Shown here in pieces: positions 17,213 to 25,327 of a stretch of DNA of 34,255 bases. The stretch spans positions 1 to 34,255 of the forward strand of contig CAIMCP010000045.1 in the NCBI GenBank assembly GCA_903839515.1, in the 5' to 3' direction. The DNA is from an uncultured Candidatus Saccharibacteria bacterium. GTDB lineage: Bacteria > Patescibacteriota > Saccharimonadia > Saccharimonadales > UBA4665. Position numbers and translations under genes: made by a program. Below the pieces are notes generated by a model. That model saw only the letters and a list, made by a program, of their open reading frames with translations. It made no database searches and was not told the DNA's origin. Within the stretch, counting starts at the first letter, position 1. Each line of letters starts with the position of its first letter.

Positions 17213-18736
17213 TCACCCCTCCTGATTATTTTTATAAAGCTCTGGGTATATTGTCTTAGTTGTATTATCGTCTTCTTGTCTTAGTTGTGGAAATGGAACA
17301 CCTTCTCTGGCAGTAACACCTTCCAAAAACCAAAATACCCTTTCAGAATATCCCCATCCACAAGTTGGCGGCATTCCATATTCAAGCATTTCAATGAAAT
17401 CTATGTCCAGCATCATTGCTTCCTTATCTCCATCCTTACGAAGCTCCTGTTGCTCTTTAAAGCGGTCTAGCTGATCGATTGGATCATTTAGCTCACTCCA
17501 GCCATTACCTAGCTCTGAACCAGCTATTATTGGCTGAAACCGTTCAACCGTCATTGGTCTAAGCGGATCTATTTTAGCCAAAGGACTTATTAATAAAGGA
17601 GTATTGATAAGCCAAGAAGGCCCAGCGATTGTTTTTCTCAAATTTTTCCATAATTTATCTATTCCACGAGCAATATTATCTGTTTGTTCGACTTCAAGTT
17701 TATTATCGCTAAGGGCTTTCTTTACATCATCTAAAGTACAGTTAAAAACGTCGATATTGTATCGGCTCTTAATCTGTTCGCCATAATCTAGTATTTCCCA
17801 TTCTTTAGACAAGTCTACTTCAAAGCCTCTAATATTAAACTTTAGAGTTCCGAATGTTTTCTGCGCAACATCCCTGTACATTTCTGTCATGAAGGTCATT
17901 CCTTCTTTCCAGTCTGCATAAGCCCAGTACCATTCCATAGCTATATGCTCAGGTAAATGCTCATCAGTATAATTTTCATTTCTAAATCTAGGTCCAATAT
18001 CAAATACTTTTTCATATCCACCACCTATCAGTCTTTTGAGTGGTAATTCATGACTTATTCTAAGATAAAAATCTTGGTCTAGAGCATCCATGTGAGTTAC
18101 GAACGGATTAGCATCAGCGCCCCCTGTCGTATGCTCAAGGACTGGTACATTAACCTCAAGAAAATCATTTTTTATTAGATATTCTCTGGTATATTGCCAA
18201 AATTTACTCCTTCTAACAAATCTATCGTGAACATCCTGATTTGTATTTAAATCTATATATCTTCTTCTTAATCTTTCTTCTTTATTAGTGAATCCATCCC
18301 AAGATGTTGGCATTGGTCTAAGGCTTTTTGATAGAATCCTAAGTTTAGTTATCTCTATGGAAATTTCACCAGTTTGAGTCTTGATAACTTTTCCTGAGCC
18401 TTCTATGAAGTCACCCGCATCAAGTAAGTTTATGTCTGAGTAATTCAATTCACTGTGGTTATAGTTTGCATTAACGATATTATCATCCTTTAAAAAAAGT
18501 TGAATTTTTCCAGAGTCATCCTTAATAACAATAAAAGCGATTTTTCCAATTTTTCTTAGAGTTATCACCCTACCAACTAAGAAAACCTCAGAACCTGCAT
18601 GCTCATCAAAATTTTCGGAAATAACTTTAATTGCCGAAGTCCTTTTGGAGTCTGCAGGATAAGGATTAATATTCTTTTTTCTAAGTTCTTCTAGTTTGCG
18701 AAGTCTTTCTCCGCGCAACTCTTGTAGTGTAGCCAT
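17213..18736 (-). CDS. lysS: Lysyl-tRNA synthetase, class II, with divergent motif 3
   Basis: 507 aa. The N-terminal OB-fold anticodon-binding domain (VFLVGRVITLRKIGKIAFIV) is followed by the class II core with motif 2 FRNENYTDEHLPEH and the ELGNGWSELNDPIDQ segment typical of LysRS. Motif 3, usually GLGIGIDRLVM, reads GWGYSERVFWFL here; the ATP-binding Arg is kept but its surroundings are not. It charges tRNA-Lys. A TACAAT box (18751-18746) ends 9 nt before the ATG and no Shine-Dalgarno is seen. The greA-lysS-msrA order with short gaps suggests at least partial cotranscription. Confidence 0.9.
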   Translation of the reverse strand: MATLQELRGERLRKLEELRKKNINPYPADSKRTSAIKVISENFDEHAGSEVFLVGRVITLRKIGKIAFIVIKDDSGKIQLFLKDDNIVNANYNHSELNYSDINLLDAGDFIEGSGKVIKTQTGEISIEITKLRILSKSLRPMPTSWDGFTNKEERLRRRYIDLNTNQDVHDRFVRRSKFWQYTREYLIKNDFLEVNVPVLEHTTGGADANPFVTHMDALDQDFYLRISHELPLKRLIGGGYEKVFDIGPRFRNENYTDEHLPEHIAMEWYWAYADWKEGMTFMTEMYRDVAQKTFGTLKFNIRGFEVDLSKEWEILDYGEQIKSRYNIDVFNCTLDDVKKALSDNKLEVEQTDNIARGIDKLWKNLRKTIAGPSWLINTPLLISPLAKIDPLRPMTVERFQPIIAGSELGNGWSELNDPIDQLDRFKEQQELRKDGDKEAMMLDIDFIEMLEYGMPPTCGWGYSERVFWFLEGVTAREGVPFPQLRQEDDNTTKTIYPELYKNNQEG

Positions 18737-18745
18737 ATTACATTA

Positions 18746-18751
18746 ATTGTA
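18746..18751 (-). promoter_or_regulatory. Possible -10 box of lysS
   Basis: TACAAT on the minus strand ending 9 nt before the ATG in the 35-bp greA-lysS gap; would give a near-leaderless mRNA. Confidence 0.35.
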
Positions 18752-18771
18752 TCTGATTAGCAGATGTTTGA

Positions 18772-19233
18772 CTAGGAAATATTAACGATCTTAAAAGTAT
18801 TGGTTTCGGCAGGAGTAGATATTTCTACCATCTCGCCTTCTTTTTTGCCTAATAGATTCTTGCCGATTGGAGATTCATCAGATATCTTCCCGTTCATTGG
18901 ATCTGCTTCAACTGTACCGACTACCTGAAACTCTTTAGTTGTGCCGCTCTGACTCTTAAGCTTGACTGTCGATCCAAGCTTTACATTGTTACTGTTTTTA
19001 GGAGCAACTATGATTTTTATATTCTTTAAAATATTCTCAATTTCTCCAATTCGAATCTCGTGTCTCTCTTGTTCTTGCCTAGCAATACTGTATTCAGCAT
19101 TTTCTGCCAAATCGCCGAATTCACGAGCAGTCTTAATTCTGTCTGATACTGATTTTCTTTGGGATACTAAATTTTCTAATTCGATTTTTAATTCAGCCAC
19201 ACCCTCTTTTGTCATATTATAAGTTTTTTTCAT
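18772..19233 (-). CDS. greA: Transcription elongation factor GreA
   Basis: 153 aa, normal length. The N-terminal antiparallel coiled coil carries the acidic tip GDLAENAEY that enters the RNA polymerase secondary channel and stimulates transcript cleavage; the C-terminal FKBP-like domain includes GTVEADPMNGKISDESPIGKNLLGKKEG. It rescues backtracked RNA polymerase. A GAAGGA site 8 nt before the ATG supports the start. It lies between proS and lysS, an arrangement (greA next to lysS) found in many bacteria. Confidence 0.97.
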   Translation of the reverse strand: MKKTYNMTKEGVAELKIELENLVSQRKSVSDRIKTAREFGDLAENAEYSIARQEQERHEIRIGEIENILKNIKIIVAPKNSNNVKLGSTVKLKSQSGTTKEFQVVGTVEADPMNGKISDESPIGKNLLGKKEGEMVEISTPAETNTFKIVNIS

Positions 19234-19284
19234 AATTTTGTTCCTTCTTTGGGTTAGGTATTAATAAACAATTTGATTTAAGAT

Positions 19285-20553
19285 TTATGTACTATTTGTA
19301 CTTAATTTTTCGATGATTTTCGGTAGATCATCAGGTTTAATGAATTCACTCGATTGTTTTATCCGCTCTTTGATTTCGAGTTTATTGTTAGCAATATTCT
19401 TTTCGCTGACAACAACCCTGAGCGGTATTCCAAGAAGATCGGCGTCAGCAAATTTTTCACCAGGCCTTACATCTCGGTCATCATATATTACCGCAATCTT
19501 TTTATCAGTCAAGTGCTTATATATTTTCTCCGATTCTTTAACTACTTCTGGGCTATTGCCGATTGATGAGATAATGACTTTATAAGGGGCAATATTGTAT
19601 GGCCATACAAGTCCGTTGGCGTCTGAAAAATACTCTACGATAACTCCCATCAGGCGTGATATTCCAATTCCATATGAACCAAGTACGACCGGTCTATTTG
19701 TCCCCTCTTTGTCGGTGAAATAGATTCCGAGCTCTTCACTTTTCGCAGTTCCAAAACTAAATATATTGCCGACTTCAGCTGCTTTAACCTTAATAAAATC
19801 CTTTTTATCTAGTTTTAGTAGGTCTAAAACATCATCGTTGAATACTTCTTGATTTAAAACTACGTTTTTTTCTTTGTTAACGTAAATAGTGTCTTCCCCT
19901 GCGTCAGTAACTGTCTGAAATTCATGAGAAAACTCTGTGAAAGCTCCTCCTGAGGCGAAGGTAAAATAGGTATCATCACCTAGTCCTACTTTTTTAAAGA
20001 TATTCAAGTATGCCTTGGCAACCTTGTCATAAAATTCTTTATGCTGTTCTTCAGTTTCAGAAAAAGAATACATGTCCTTCATTAAAAATTCTCTAGTTCT
20101 AAGTATGCCGCTTTTAGCCCTAGTTTCATTCCTTAGCTTGTTCTGGAACTGATAGACGGATACAGGCAGATCCCTATAAGAGTTTATGTACTCTTTCATC
20201 ATATTGCCTATTTGCTCTTCATGACTCCACCCAAAACCAACTTCAGTACCATTTTTGAGCTCACTCTTAAACCAAACATCTACGATTTCATCATCCCATC
20301 TATTAGTCTTCTCCCAGAGTTCTTTTTCCTGTAATGAAGTCATGGCAAGTTCTTGAGATCCAAGATTATCCATCTCTTCTTTAACGATAGATCTTATATT
20401 GTCCATGACTTTAAGTCCAAGTGGCATAAAGGAATAAACTCCAGCCATCTCCTTGTGTATATAGCCAGCCTTTATTAGTAATTGCGCATTCAACGCCACT
20501 TCATCAGATGGAAATGATTTTCTTGTTTTGCTGTATAGATTAGATAATTTCAT
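19285..20553 (-). CDS. proS: Prolyl-tRNA synthetase, compact form without INS editing domain
   Basis: 422 aa class II synthetase. GWSHEEQIGNMM, the motif 2 region RNETRAKSGILRTREFLMKD and motif 3 GSYGIGISRLMG are present, followed by a C-terminal anticodon-binding domain. The usual bacterial protein is about 570 aa because of an INS domain between motifs 2 and 3 that removes mischarged alanine; here only about 60 residues separate FTEFSHEFQTV from motif 3, so INS is absent. An extended -10 TGATACAAT ends 11 nt before the ATG. It occupies the rseP-proS position seen in many bacterial rpsB-region operons. Confidence 0.95.
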   Translation of the reverse strand: MKLSNLYSKTRKSFPSDEVALNAQLLIKAGYIHKEMAGVYSFMPLGLKVMDNIRSIVKEEMDNLGSQELAMTSLQEKELWEKTNRWDDEIVDVWFKSELKNGTEVGFGWSHEEQIGNMMKEYINSYRDLPVSVYQFQNKLRNETRAKSGILRTREFLMKDMYSFSETEEQHKEFYDKVAKAYLNIFKKVGLGDDTYFTFASGGAFTEFSHEFQTVTDAGEDTIYVNKEKNVVLNQEVFNDDVLDLLKLDKKDFIKVKAAEVGNIFSFGTAKSEELGIYFTDKEGTNRPVVLGSYGIGISRLMGVIVEYFSDANGLVWPYNIAPYKVIISSIGNSPEVVKESEKIYKHLTDKKIAVIYDDRDVRPGEKFADADLLGIPLRVVVSEKNIANNKLEIKERIKQSSEFIKPDDLPKIIEKLSTNST

Positions 20554-20564
20554 AATTAACCTCT

Positions 20565-20573
20565 ATTGTATCA
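20565..20573 (-). promoter_or_regulatory. Extended -10 promoter of proS
   Basis: TGATACAAT on the minus strand, the box ending 11 nt before the ATG; leader about 5 nt. Confidence 0.42.
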
Positions 20574-20579
20574 AGAGAT

Positions 20580-21359
20580 TTAGTGTATTAGAAATATTAC
20601 ACTAAATGCTAAGAAGTTTTTCAGAGAATGCATGATAATAGATGGCCACAATGTCTTTGTTTTTTCTCTCAAAAAACAAGAAACAACAGATAGGGTAAAG
20701 GTATCTAGGCCCGCAACCCAAAGAAGTCCACCACTTTGACTTTCTAGCAAATGAGGCATTGCAAAAATCACACTAACTAAAAGAGCTGCGTAGACAAATT
20801 TCATTTTTTTTCTAAGTCCACCAAATAGAAATCCTCGGAAAATTATTTCCTCTGCAATTGGGGGCAAAACTACAAGACTGAAGAATGTAAGTACAAGCTC
20901 TGTGGTGTTGTTAGCTGTTTGGAAACCAACATTTTGTTGCTGATTTATATTGAATGATTTAACAAACGAGCTAAGAGCTTGAGCAGTAGCATAAAAGATA
21001 AGAATATATACTCCAAAACCACATAGACTATAAAGGATATCCTTTGTCTTAAACTTAACCAGGCCAATCGATGCGACTGTGGCTTTTTTCCATCTTAAGA
21101 ACAGCAAAACTATGCCGACTGATTGAATTTCAATAATTAATACGTAGAAGAATTGAGCATATATTGATTTATTGAGCCAATTATTAAACTCTTTGCCATT
21201 AGAATGAAGTAAATAATAGTAAGCAAAAAATAATATCACGGCAATAACCTGAGTAACTAAATATATTCCTATAGTTAAGGAAATAGCCCATAGAGGACCC
21301 CAGGTTACTTTATTTTTGTCGTTCTTTTCAGCAGCTTGTTTGCTAGAGTCTTTTAACAT
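20580..21359 (-). CDS. CPBP-family intramembrane metalloprotease
   Basis: 259 aa multi-spanning membrane protein. Motif 1 EEIIFRG (E170, E171, R175), motif 2 FAMPH (H203) and motif 3 IIMHSLKN (H244) are those of the CPBP/Rce1-type (Abi) glutamic protease family. Substrate unknown; family members process prenylated proteins, bacteriocins or signalling proteins. It overlaps the end of rseP by 17 nt, so two intramembrane proteases are translated in tandem. It is in the place where cdsA/dxr/proS neighbours are found in other bacteria. Confidence 0.9.
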   Translation of the reverse strand: MLKDSSKQAAEKNDKNKVTWGPLWAISLTIGIYLVTQVIAVILFFAYYYLLHSNGKEFNNWLNKSIYAQFFYVLIIEIQSVGIVLLFLRWKKATVASIGLVKFKTKDILYSLCGFGVYILIFYATAQALSSFVKSFNINQQQNVGFQTANNTTELVLTFFSLVVLPPIAEEIIFRGFLFGGLRKKMKFVYAALLVSVIFAMPHLLESQSGGLLWVAGLDTFTLSVVSCFLREKTKTLWPSIIMHSLKNFLAFSVIFLIH

Positions 21360-22467
21360 CTACAATTGTTATTAATACCATCAGAACCATTAATGCCAAA
21401 AAGCCAATTCCATTTATAATATCTTCTGTTCTTGGATTAAGTTTCTTACCTAAGAATCTAGATCCTAGCATTAAATATAATCTACCCCCATCAAGAGCTG
21501 GTATTGGTAGTATATTCATTATGGCAAGAGTTAAGGATATGATTGCAATAATAAATAATATGAACTGATAGCCTAAAGTTGATCCATTTTTCAGTATAGT
21601 AAATATACCGACTGGACCCGTAACCTGTGCTGCAGCCTTGCTTCCCTGTCCTGCGGCAAGCCCAGAAATTAAATTCCAAAGCCCCTGAAAAGTTAAAACT
21701 GTAAATTGCTTAATTAATCCAGCCGCGACTATTGGCGCTGACCAAGTAGATTGCTGCAAGACGAATGGCTGAGCTTCTATGCCTACGTAGCCTTTTGGAT
21801 TATTAGTTTTCTGACTTTGAACAACAACGCTCTTGGTTCTTAGAGTTGTTGTCTTAACAAATGTCGTAGATCCCCGTTTGTATGTTATGGAGACCTTATC
21901 TCCAGCATAAAGCTTAGTGATATTATGTAGATCCTGTGACCCATTAAGGCTTCTTTGAGGCCCGTTTATTTTACCAATTGATAGAAGTTGATCGCTTTGC
22001 TTAAGGCCAATACTATTTGCTGGTGAATTAGGCTCAATAAAAGTAACAAGAACTTTATTGGCGATAACCTTGGTATCGCTTTGGACAGTAAATTGATTAC
22101 TTAAAAGCTTAGGCATTCCAACCCATGCAATAATTGTAAGCAAAACAAAAGCGGCCAGTAGATTCATGAGCACACCCGCGACCATAATTTTAGATTTAGC
22201 ATAAGTCGATGCTGCGCCAAAATCGCCCTCTTTGTCATCGCCATCATGCTCACCTTTTAGCCTCACAAAACCACCAAGTGGCAAAGCATTAATACTAAAA
22301 ATAAAGCCAGTTTTAGTGATTTTAGACCAAATCTTCGGTGGGAATCCTATGCCAAATTCTAATACCTTCACGCCATTTCTTCTGGCCACCAAAAAATGTC
22401 CCAGTTCATGAACGACAACAAGACTGACAAATAAAATTAAGGCTAATATAAATAAGTAAATATTCAT
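21343..22467 (-). CDS. rseP: RseP-type site-2 intramembrane zinc protease (M50)
   Basis: 374 aa. TM1 contains the HExxH zinc motif (H20, E21, H24 in VVHELGHFLVARR) and the last-but-one TM the third ligand D326 in NILPIPALDGGR. One PDZ domain lies at about 135-215 (IEPNSPANSIGLKQSD). It cleaves membrane-bound anti-sigma factors or signal-peptide remnants inside the bilayer. No anti-sigma/sigma pair is in the window. The start ATG follows the uppS stop with no gap, and the end overlaps the CPBP gene. Confidence 0.95.
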   Translation of the reverse strand: MNIYLFILALILFVSLVVVHELGHFLVARRNGVKVLEFGIGFPPKIWSKITKTGFIFSINALPLGGFVRLKGEHDGDDKEGDFGAASTYAKSKIMVAGVLMNLLAAFVLLTIIAWVGMPKLLSNQFTVQSDTKVIANKVLVTFIEPNSPANSIGLKQSDQLLSIGKINGPQRSLNGSQDLHNITKLYAGDKVSITYKRGSTTFVKTTTLRTKSVVVQSQKTNNPKGYVGIEAQPFVLQQSTWSAPIVAAGLIKQFTVLTFQGLWNLISGLAAGQGSKAAAQVTGPVGIFTILKNGSTLGYQFILFIIAIISLTLAIMNILPIPALDGGRLYLMLGSRFLGKKLNPRTEDIINGIGFLALMVLMVLITIVDVKRL

Positions 22468-23172
22468 TTATTGACCAAAATTACGCTTAATTTTACTATA
22501 TTTTTTAAGTATCGACTCAAAATTTGCTTCACTAAAATCTGGCCATAGCTTATTAACAAAAAATAGCTCACTATAAGCAGACTCCCATAGCATAAAATTA
22601 CTAAGTCTATGCTCGCCCGATGTTCGTATAATAAGATCCAGAGGTGGAATTCCAGGCATATCTAAATTCTGACTAATTAGTTCAGGAGTTATGTCTTTAG
22701 GATCTACCCCGCTTTCAACAATTCTTTTAGTAGCTTCTACGATTTCCTGTTGTCCACCATAGTCTAGGCACAGAAGTAATGTTCCTTTAGTATTATTTTT
22801 TGTGGCTTCTTCTGCATCATGGATAGCCTTGACTAAAGCTTTGCCTATGCGCATTTTCGAGCCAATTACCTTGAGTCTTATTCCCTCTTTACTAATCTCT
22901 TTCACTTCATGCTTAAAAATCCAGGAAAATAGTTTCATTAAATTTTTGACTTCTTCATTTCCCCGTTTCCAGTTTTCGCTGGAAAAGACAAAAGCCGATA
23001 TGTACTGAATATCGTGCTTTTTAGAAATCTTAATAATTTTCTTGAGATTCAAATATCCAGCTCGGTGACCCTCGATTGCAGTTAGATTATTTTTCTTAGC
23101 CCATCGTCTGTTGCCATCCAAAATTAAACCTAAATGAACCGGGGGCTTTGAATTATTTTCTGATTTTATCAT
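22468..23172 (-). CDS. uppS: Undecaprenyl diphosphate synthase (cis-prenyltransferase)
   Basis: 234 aa. Catalytic D19 is in LILDGNRRWAKKN; the SSENWKR loop and the C-terminal IRTSGEHRLSNFMLWE signature with ELFFVNKLWPDF are conserved. It makes the C55 lipid carrier for peptidoglycan and glycans. The usual neighbours cdsA and dxr are missing between uppS and rseP. An extended -10 TGCTACAAT ends 8 nt before the ATG, so the uppS-rseP-CPBP operon probably starts with a leaderless message. Confidence 0.96.
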   Translation of the reverse strand: MIKSENNSKPPVHLGLILDGNRRWAKKNNLTAIEGHRAGYLNLKKIIKISKKHDIQYISAFVFSSENWKRGNEEVKNLMKLFSWIFKHEVKEISKEGIRLKVIGSKMRIGKALVKAIHDAEEATKNNTKGTLLLCLDYGGQQEIVEATKRIVESGVDPKDITPELISQNLDMPGIPPLDLIIRTSGEHRLSNFMLWESAYSELFFVNKLWPDFSEANFESILKKYSKIKRNFGQ

Positions 23173-23180
23173 CTAAATAT

Positions 23181-23189
23181 ATTGTAGCA
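23181..23189 (-). promoter_or_regulatory. Extended -10 promoter of uppS-rseP
   Basis: TGCTACAAT on the minus strand, the box ending 8 nt before the uppS ATG, in the 37-bp frr-uppS gap. Confidence 0.45.
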
Positions 23190-23209
23190 ATAATATGTTT
23201 TCTTATAAA

Positions 23210-23773
23210 CTAAACCGTGACAATGTCTTCTTCTTTAGACTTAGCTAGCATATCTATTTCAGCCTTAAGACTTGCCATTAATTCATCGACTTTTTTTCCG
23301 AATCTTTTTAGATCATCCTCACTCATAGTCTTATCTGATTTCAATTTTTCTGCAGCTTTAAGAGCCTCGTGTCTATTGTTTCTCATGGCAATCATAGTTT
23401 CTTCGACTTTTTCATAAAGCTGTTTTACAATCTGCTGTCTTCGTTCTTGATTCAATGCTGGAATCGGAACTCTTACAACTCTGCCGTCGTCAGTCGGATT
23501 TAGTCCCAGTGACTGATTATCTCGAATTGCTGCCACAATTGCCTGTAGAGTAGCTGGATCAAACGGAGTGACCTGTATAAGCTGTGCTTCGGGGACACTA
23601 ATAGTTGCGACTTGAATTATGGGCATCTTAGAACCATAGGCCTCTACTAGAACGCCATCTAACATACTAGAATGAGCCCTGCCCGTTCTTATTTTTTTTA
23701 AATCTTCGATGAAATGACTTTTAGCTTTTAAGCTTTTTTCTTCGAAATCTTTAGTTAACTGGTTTTCATCCAT
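23210..23773 (-). CDS. frr: Ribosome recycling factor
   Basis: 187 aa, normal length. KIRTGRAHSSMLDG, the hinge and domain II (ISVPEAQLIQVTPFDP), then GRVVRVPIPALNQERRQQIVK and the C-terminal helix are all typical. With EF-G it splits the post-termination ribosome. A GAGGG site lies about 6 nt before the ATG and a TATAAT box about 38 nt before it, so frr has a leadered promoter of its own. pyrH, normally between tsf and frr, is absent. Confidence 0.97.
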   Translation of the reverse strand: MDENQLTKDFEEKSLKAKSHFIEDLKKIRTGRAHSSMLDGVLVEAYGSKMPIIQVATISVPEAQLIQVTPFDPATLQAIVAAIRDNQSLGLNPTDDGRVVRVPIPALNQERRQQIVKQLYEKVEETMIAMRNNRHEALKAAEKLKSDKTMSEDDLKRFGKKVDELMASLKAEIDMLAKSKEEDIVTV

Positions 23774-23811
23774 ATTATTACCCTCAAATTAAATTAGAAA
23801 GCACTACTAAT

Positions 23812-23817
23812 ATTATA
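23812..23817 (-). promoter_or_regulatory. -10 box of frr
   Basis: TATAAT on the minus strand in the 48-bp tsf-frr gap; predicted leader about 30 nt containing the GAGGG ribosome binding site. Confidence 0.4.
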
Positions 23818-23821
23818 GTTC

Positions 23822-24415
23822 TTAGTTAGTTACTTCTCCAAGCGCCATTCTTGAAAATCTCTTAACAACAATGTTCTCGCCTAATTTTGCAATATTTTCT
23901 TTAATATAAGTTGCTACGTCTTGGTCGGGATTTTTAATATAAGGCTGGTCAAGTAAAATCTTTTCTTGGAAGTATTTCTTAACTTGGCCATCAACAATTT
24001 TATCGATCATATCAGCAGGTTTTTTATCTAATTTAGCTTTTTCAACCATCTCAGCCTTAACTGAATCTTTTTCCTCTTTGCTAATATCATCCTGGCTAAC
24101 AAACTTAGGATCAGATGCTGCTATATGCATAGCTATATTCTTTACTAGTTCAGTAAAAATTTCATTCCTTGCAACAAAATCTGTCTCACAGTTTACTTCT
24201 ACTAAAACACCGATTCTTGAATCATGAAGATAGCTTCCAATAATCCCGGAGCGAGCTTCTCTCTCAGAGCTTTTTTCAGCTTTTGTTAGACCTTTTTTTC
24301 TCATAGCCTGTAAAGCTTTGTCAAAATCACCATTGGTCTCAACTAGGGCCTTCTTAGCATCAGTCATGCCGACGCCTGTTAGTTCTCTTAATCTTTTTAT
24401 ATCTTTAAAATCCAT
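23822..24415 (-). CDS. tsf: Elongation factor Ts, short form
   Basis: 197 aa against about 280 in E. coli. The N-terminal UBA-like domain (LRELTGVGMTDAKKAL) and the nucleotide-exchange TDFVARN motif are intact; one half of the duplicated core is missing, as in other short EF-Ts proteins. It reloads EF-Tu with GTP. It starts 3 bp after rpsB, with a GAGGAAG site made by the Glu codons at the end of rpsB, so the two genes are translationally coupled. Confidence 0.96.
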   Translation of the reverse strand: MDFKDIKRLRELTGVGMTDAKKALVETNGDFDKALQAMRKKGLTKAEKSSEREARSGIIGSYLHDSRIGVLVEVNCETDFVARNEIFTELVKNIAMHIAASDPKFVSQDDISKEEKDSVKAEMVEKAKLDKKPADMIDKIVDGQVKKYFQEKILLDQPYIKNPDQDVATYIKENIAKLGENIVVKRFSRMALGEVTN

Positions 24416-24418
24416 ATT

Positions 24419-25156
24419 CTATTCTTCCTCTTCTATTTCTTCCTTATCTTTTTTTTCACTTTTCTGAGCATTTTTACCTTGTTCAATTGCCATTTTTACG
24501 TATTCGCTAATAAGCTGAATTGTTTTGATAGCATCATCGTTTGCTGGAATAGGAAATTGCACTAGGCTTGGATCAGCATTAGTATCAGCTATAGCTATTA
24601 CAGGAATGTTAATCTTTCGAGCTTCCTTGATAGCATTTGCCTCATGAACCATATCAACAACAAATAAAGCGCCAGGTTTTCCGTGAAGATTCTTTATTCC
24701 ACCGAAAGTTATGTTCATGTCATCAATTTCTTCTTGGAATCTTTGAACTTCTAGCTTATTAAATTTAGCGGCTAACTGACCGTTATCCATCTTCTCTTCT
24801 AGGTCTTGAAGATGCTTTACTCGAGCACTAATAGTTTGCCAGTTTGTGAGTGTTCCACCAAGCCATCGCTCAGTTACATAAGGCATGTTAGTTTCATCGG
24901 CAACAGTCTTTAGAACATCTTTAGCTTGTCTTTTTGTGCCGACAAACATTATTTGCCTACCTGACTGAACTGTTTCAGTAATAAAAGCTAATGCAGGATC
25001 AAGCTTTTCAACTGTTCGAGTTAAATCAATAATATGATTTCCGTTTTTCTTACTGTGGATGTACTCCGCCATTTTAGGGTGCCACTTGCTAGTGTTGTGT
25101 CCAAAATGAGCACCTGCACTTAATAGTTTCTTTATATCGACTTCTACTTTAGCCAT
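24419..25156 (-). CDS. rpsB: 30S ribosomal protein S2
   Basis: 245 aa. HFGHNTSKWHPKM, IIDLTRTVEKL, FVGTKRQAKDVL, WLGGTLTNWQTI and the IADTNADP segment are S2 signatures. The C-terminus is a highly charged tail (KKDKEEIEEEE). An AAGGA ribosome binding site lies 4 nt before the ATG, and about 90 nt of leader with a predicted stem-loop separate it from a good promoter. S2 is known to repress its own operon in other bacteria; whether that happens here is inference. Confidence 0.97.
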   Translation of the reverse strand: MAKVEVDIKKLLSAGAHFGHNTSKWHPKMAEYIHSKKNGNHIIDLTRTVEKLDPALAFITETVQSGRQIMFVGTKRQAKDVLKTVADETNMPYVTERWLGGTLTNWQTISARVKHLQDLEEKMDNGQLAAKFNKLEVQRFQEEIDDMNITFGGIKNLHGKPGALFVVDMVHEANAIKEARKINIPVIAIADTNADPSLVQFPIPANDDAIKTIQLISEYVKMAIEQGKNAQKSEKKDKEEIEEEE

Positions 25157-25173
25157 AAAATCCTTCTTTCTCG

Positions 25174-25232
25174 GTCTGAAATTCCATAATGCTCCTACAC
25201 GGTCACAATTACAGAGGACTTAATTTCCAGAC
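25174..25232 (-). promoter_or_regulatory. Structured rpsB leader, candidate S2 autoregulatory element
   Basis: In the rpsB leader, GTCTGGAAATT (25232-25222) can pair with AATTTCAGAC (25183-25174) in a 10-bp stem with a single bulged G. The 38-nt interior can form a small TCCT/AGGA helix around GTGACCGT. The stem ends about 8 nt before the AAGGA ribosome binding site, close enough to affect initiation. Most other genes here have almost no leader. No matching known RNA family was recognised by eye. Confidence 0.5.
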
Positions 25233-25252
25233 TGTTAATTAATATTGAACAT

Positions 25253-25281
25253 ATTATATATTGAAATACTATAATAATCAA
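25253..25281 (-). promoter_or_regulatory. Promoter of rpsB-tsf
   Basis: Minus-strand TTGATT (25281-25276), 17-nt spacer, TATAAT (25258-25253). Predicted transcription start near 25246. It is back to back with the rpmE promoter, 5 bp apart. Confidence 0.62.
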
Positions 25282-25286
25282 TAGAC

Positions 25287-25315
25287 TTGACCAGATACCA
25301 ACAGATGTGTATAAT
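25287..25315 (+). promoter_or_regulatory. Promoter of rpmE
   Basis: TTGACC (25287-25292), 17-nt spacer, TATAAT (25310-25315): one of the best consensus promoters in the window. The -10 ends 12 nt before the ATG at 25328, giving a leader of about 5 nt. The upstream GTG at 25307 lies inside the promoter and cannot be the start of this transcript. Confidence 0.72.
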
Positions 25316-25327
25316 TCAGATCTGATT

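Noticed and set aside
17208-17216. GTG start of msrA overlapping the lysS stop
   Set aside because: AGGAGG is only 1 nt from it; the ATG at 17207 has usable spacing and fits MsrA N-termini.
25307-25327. GTG start for rpmE in the ORF track
   Set aside because: It lies within the TTGACC-17-TATAAT promoter; L31 begins normally at the ATG at 25328.
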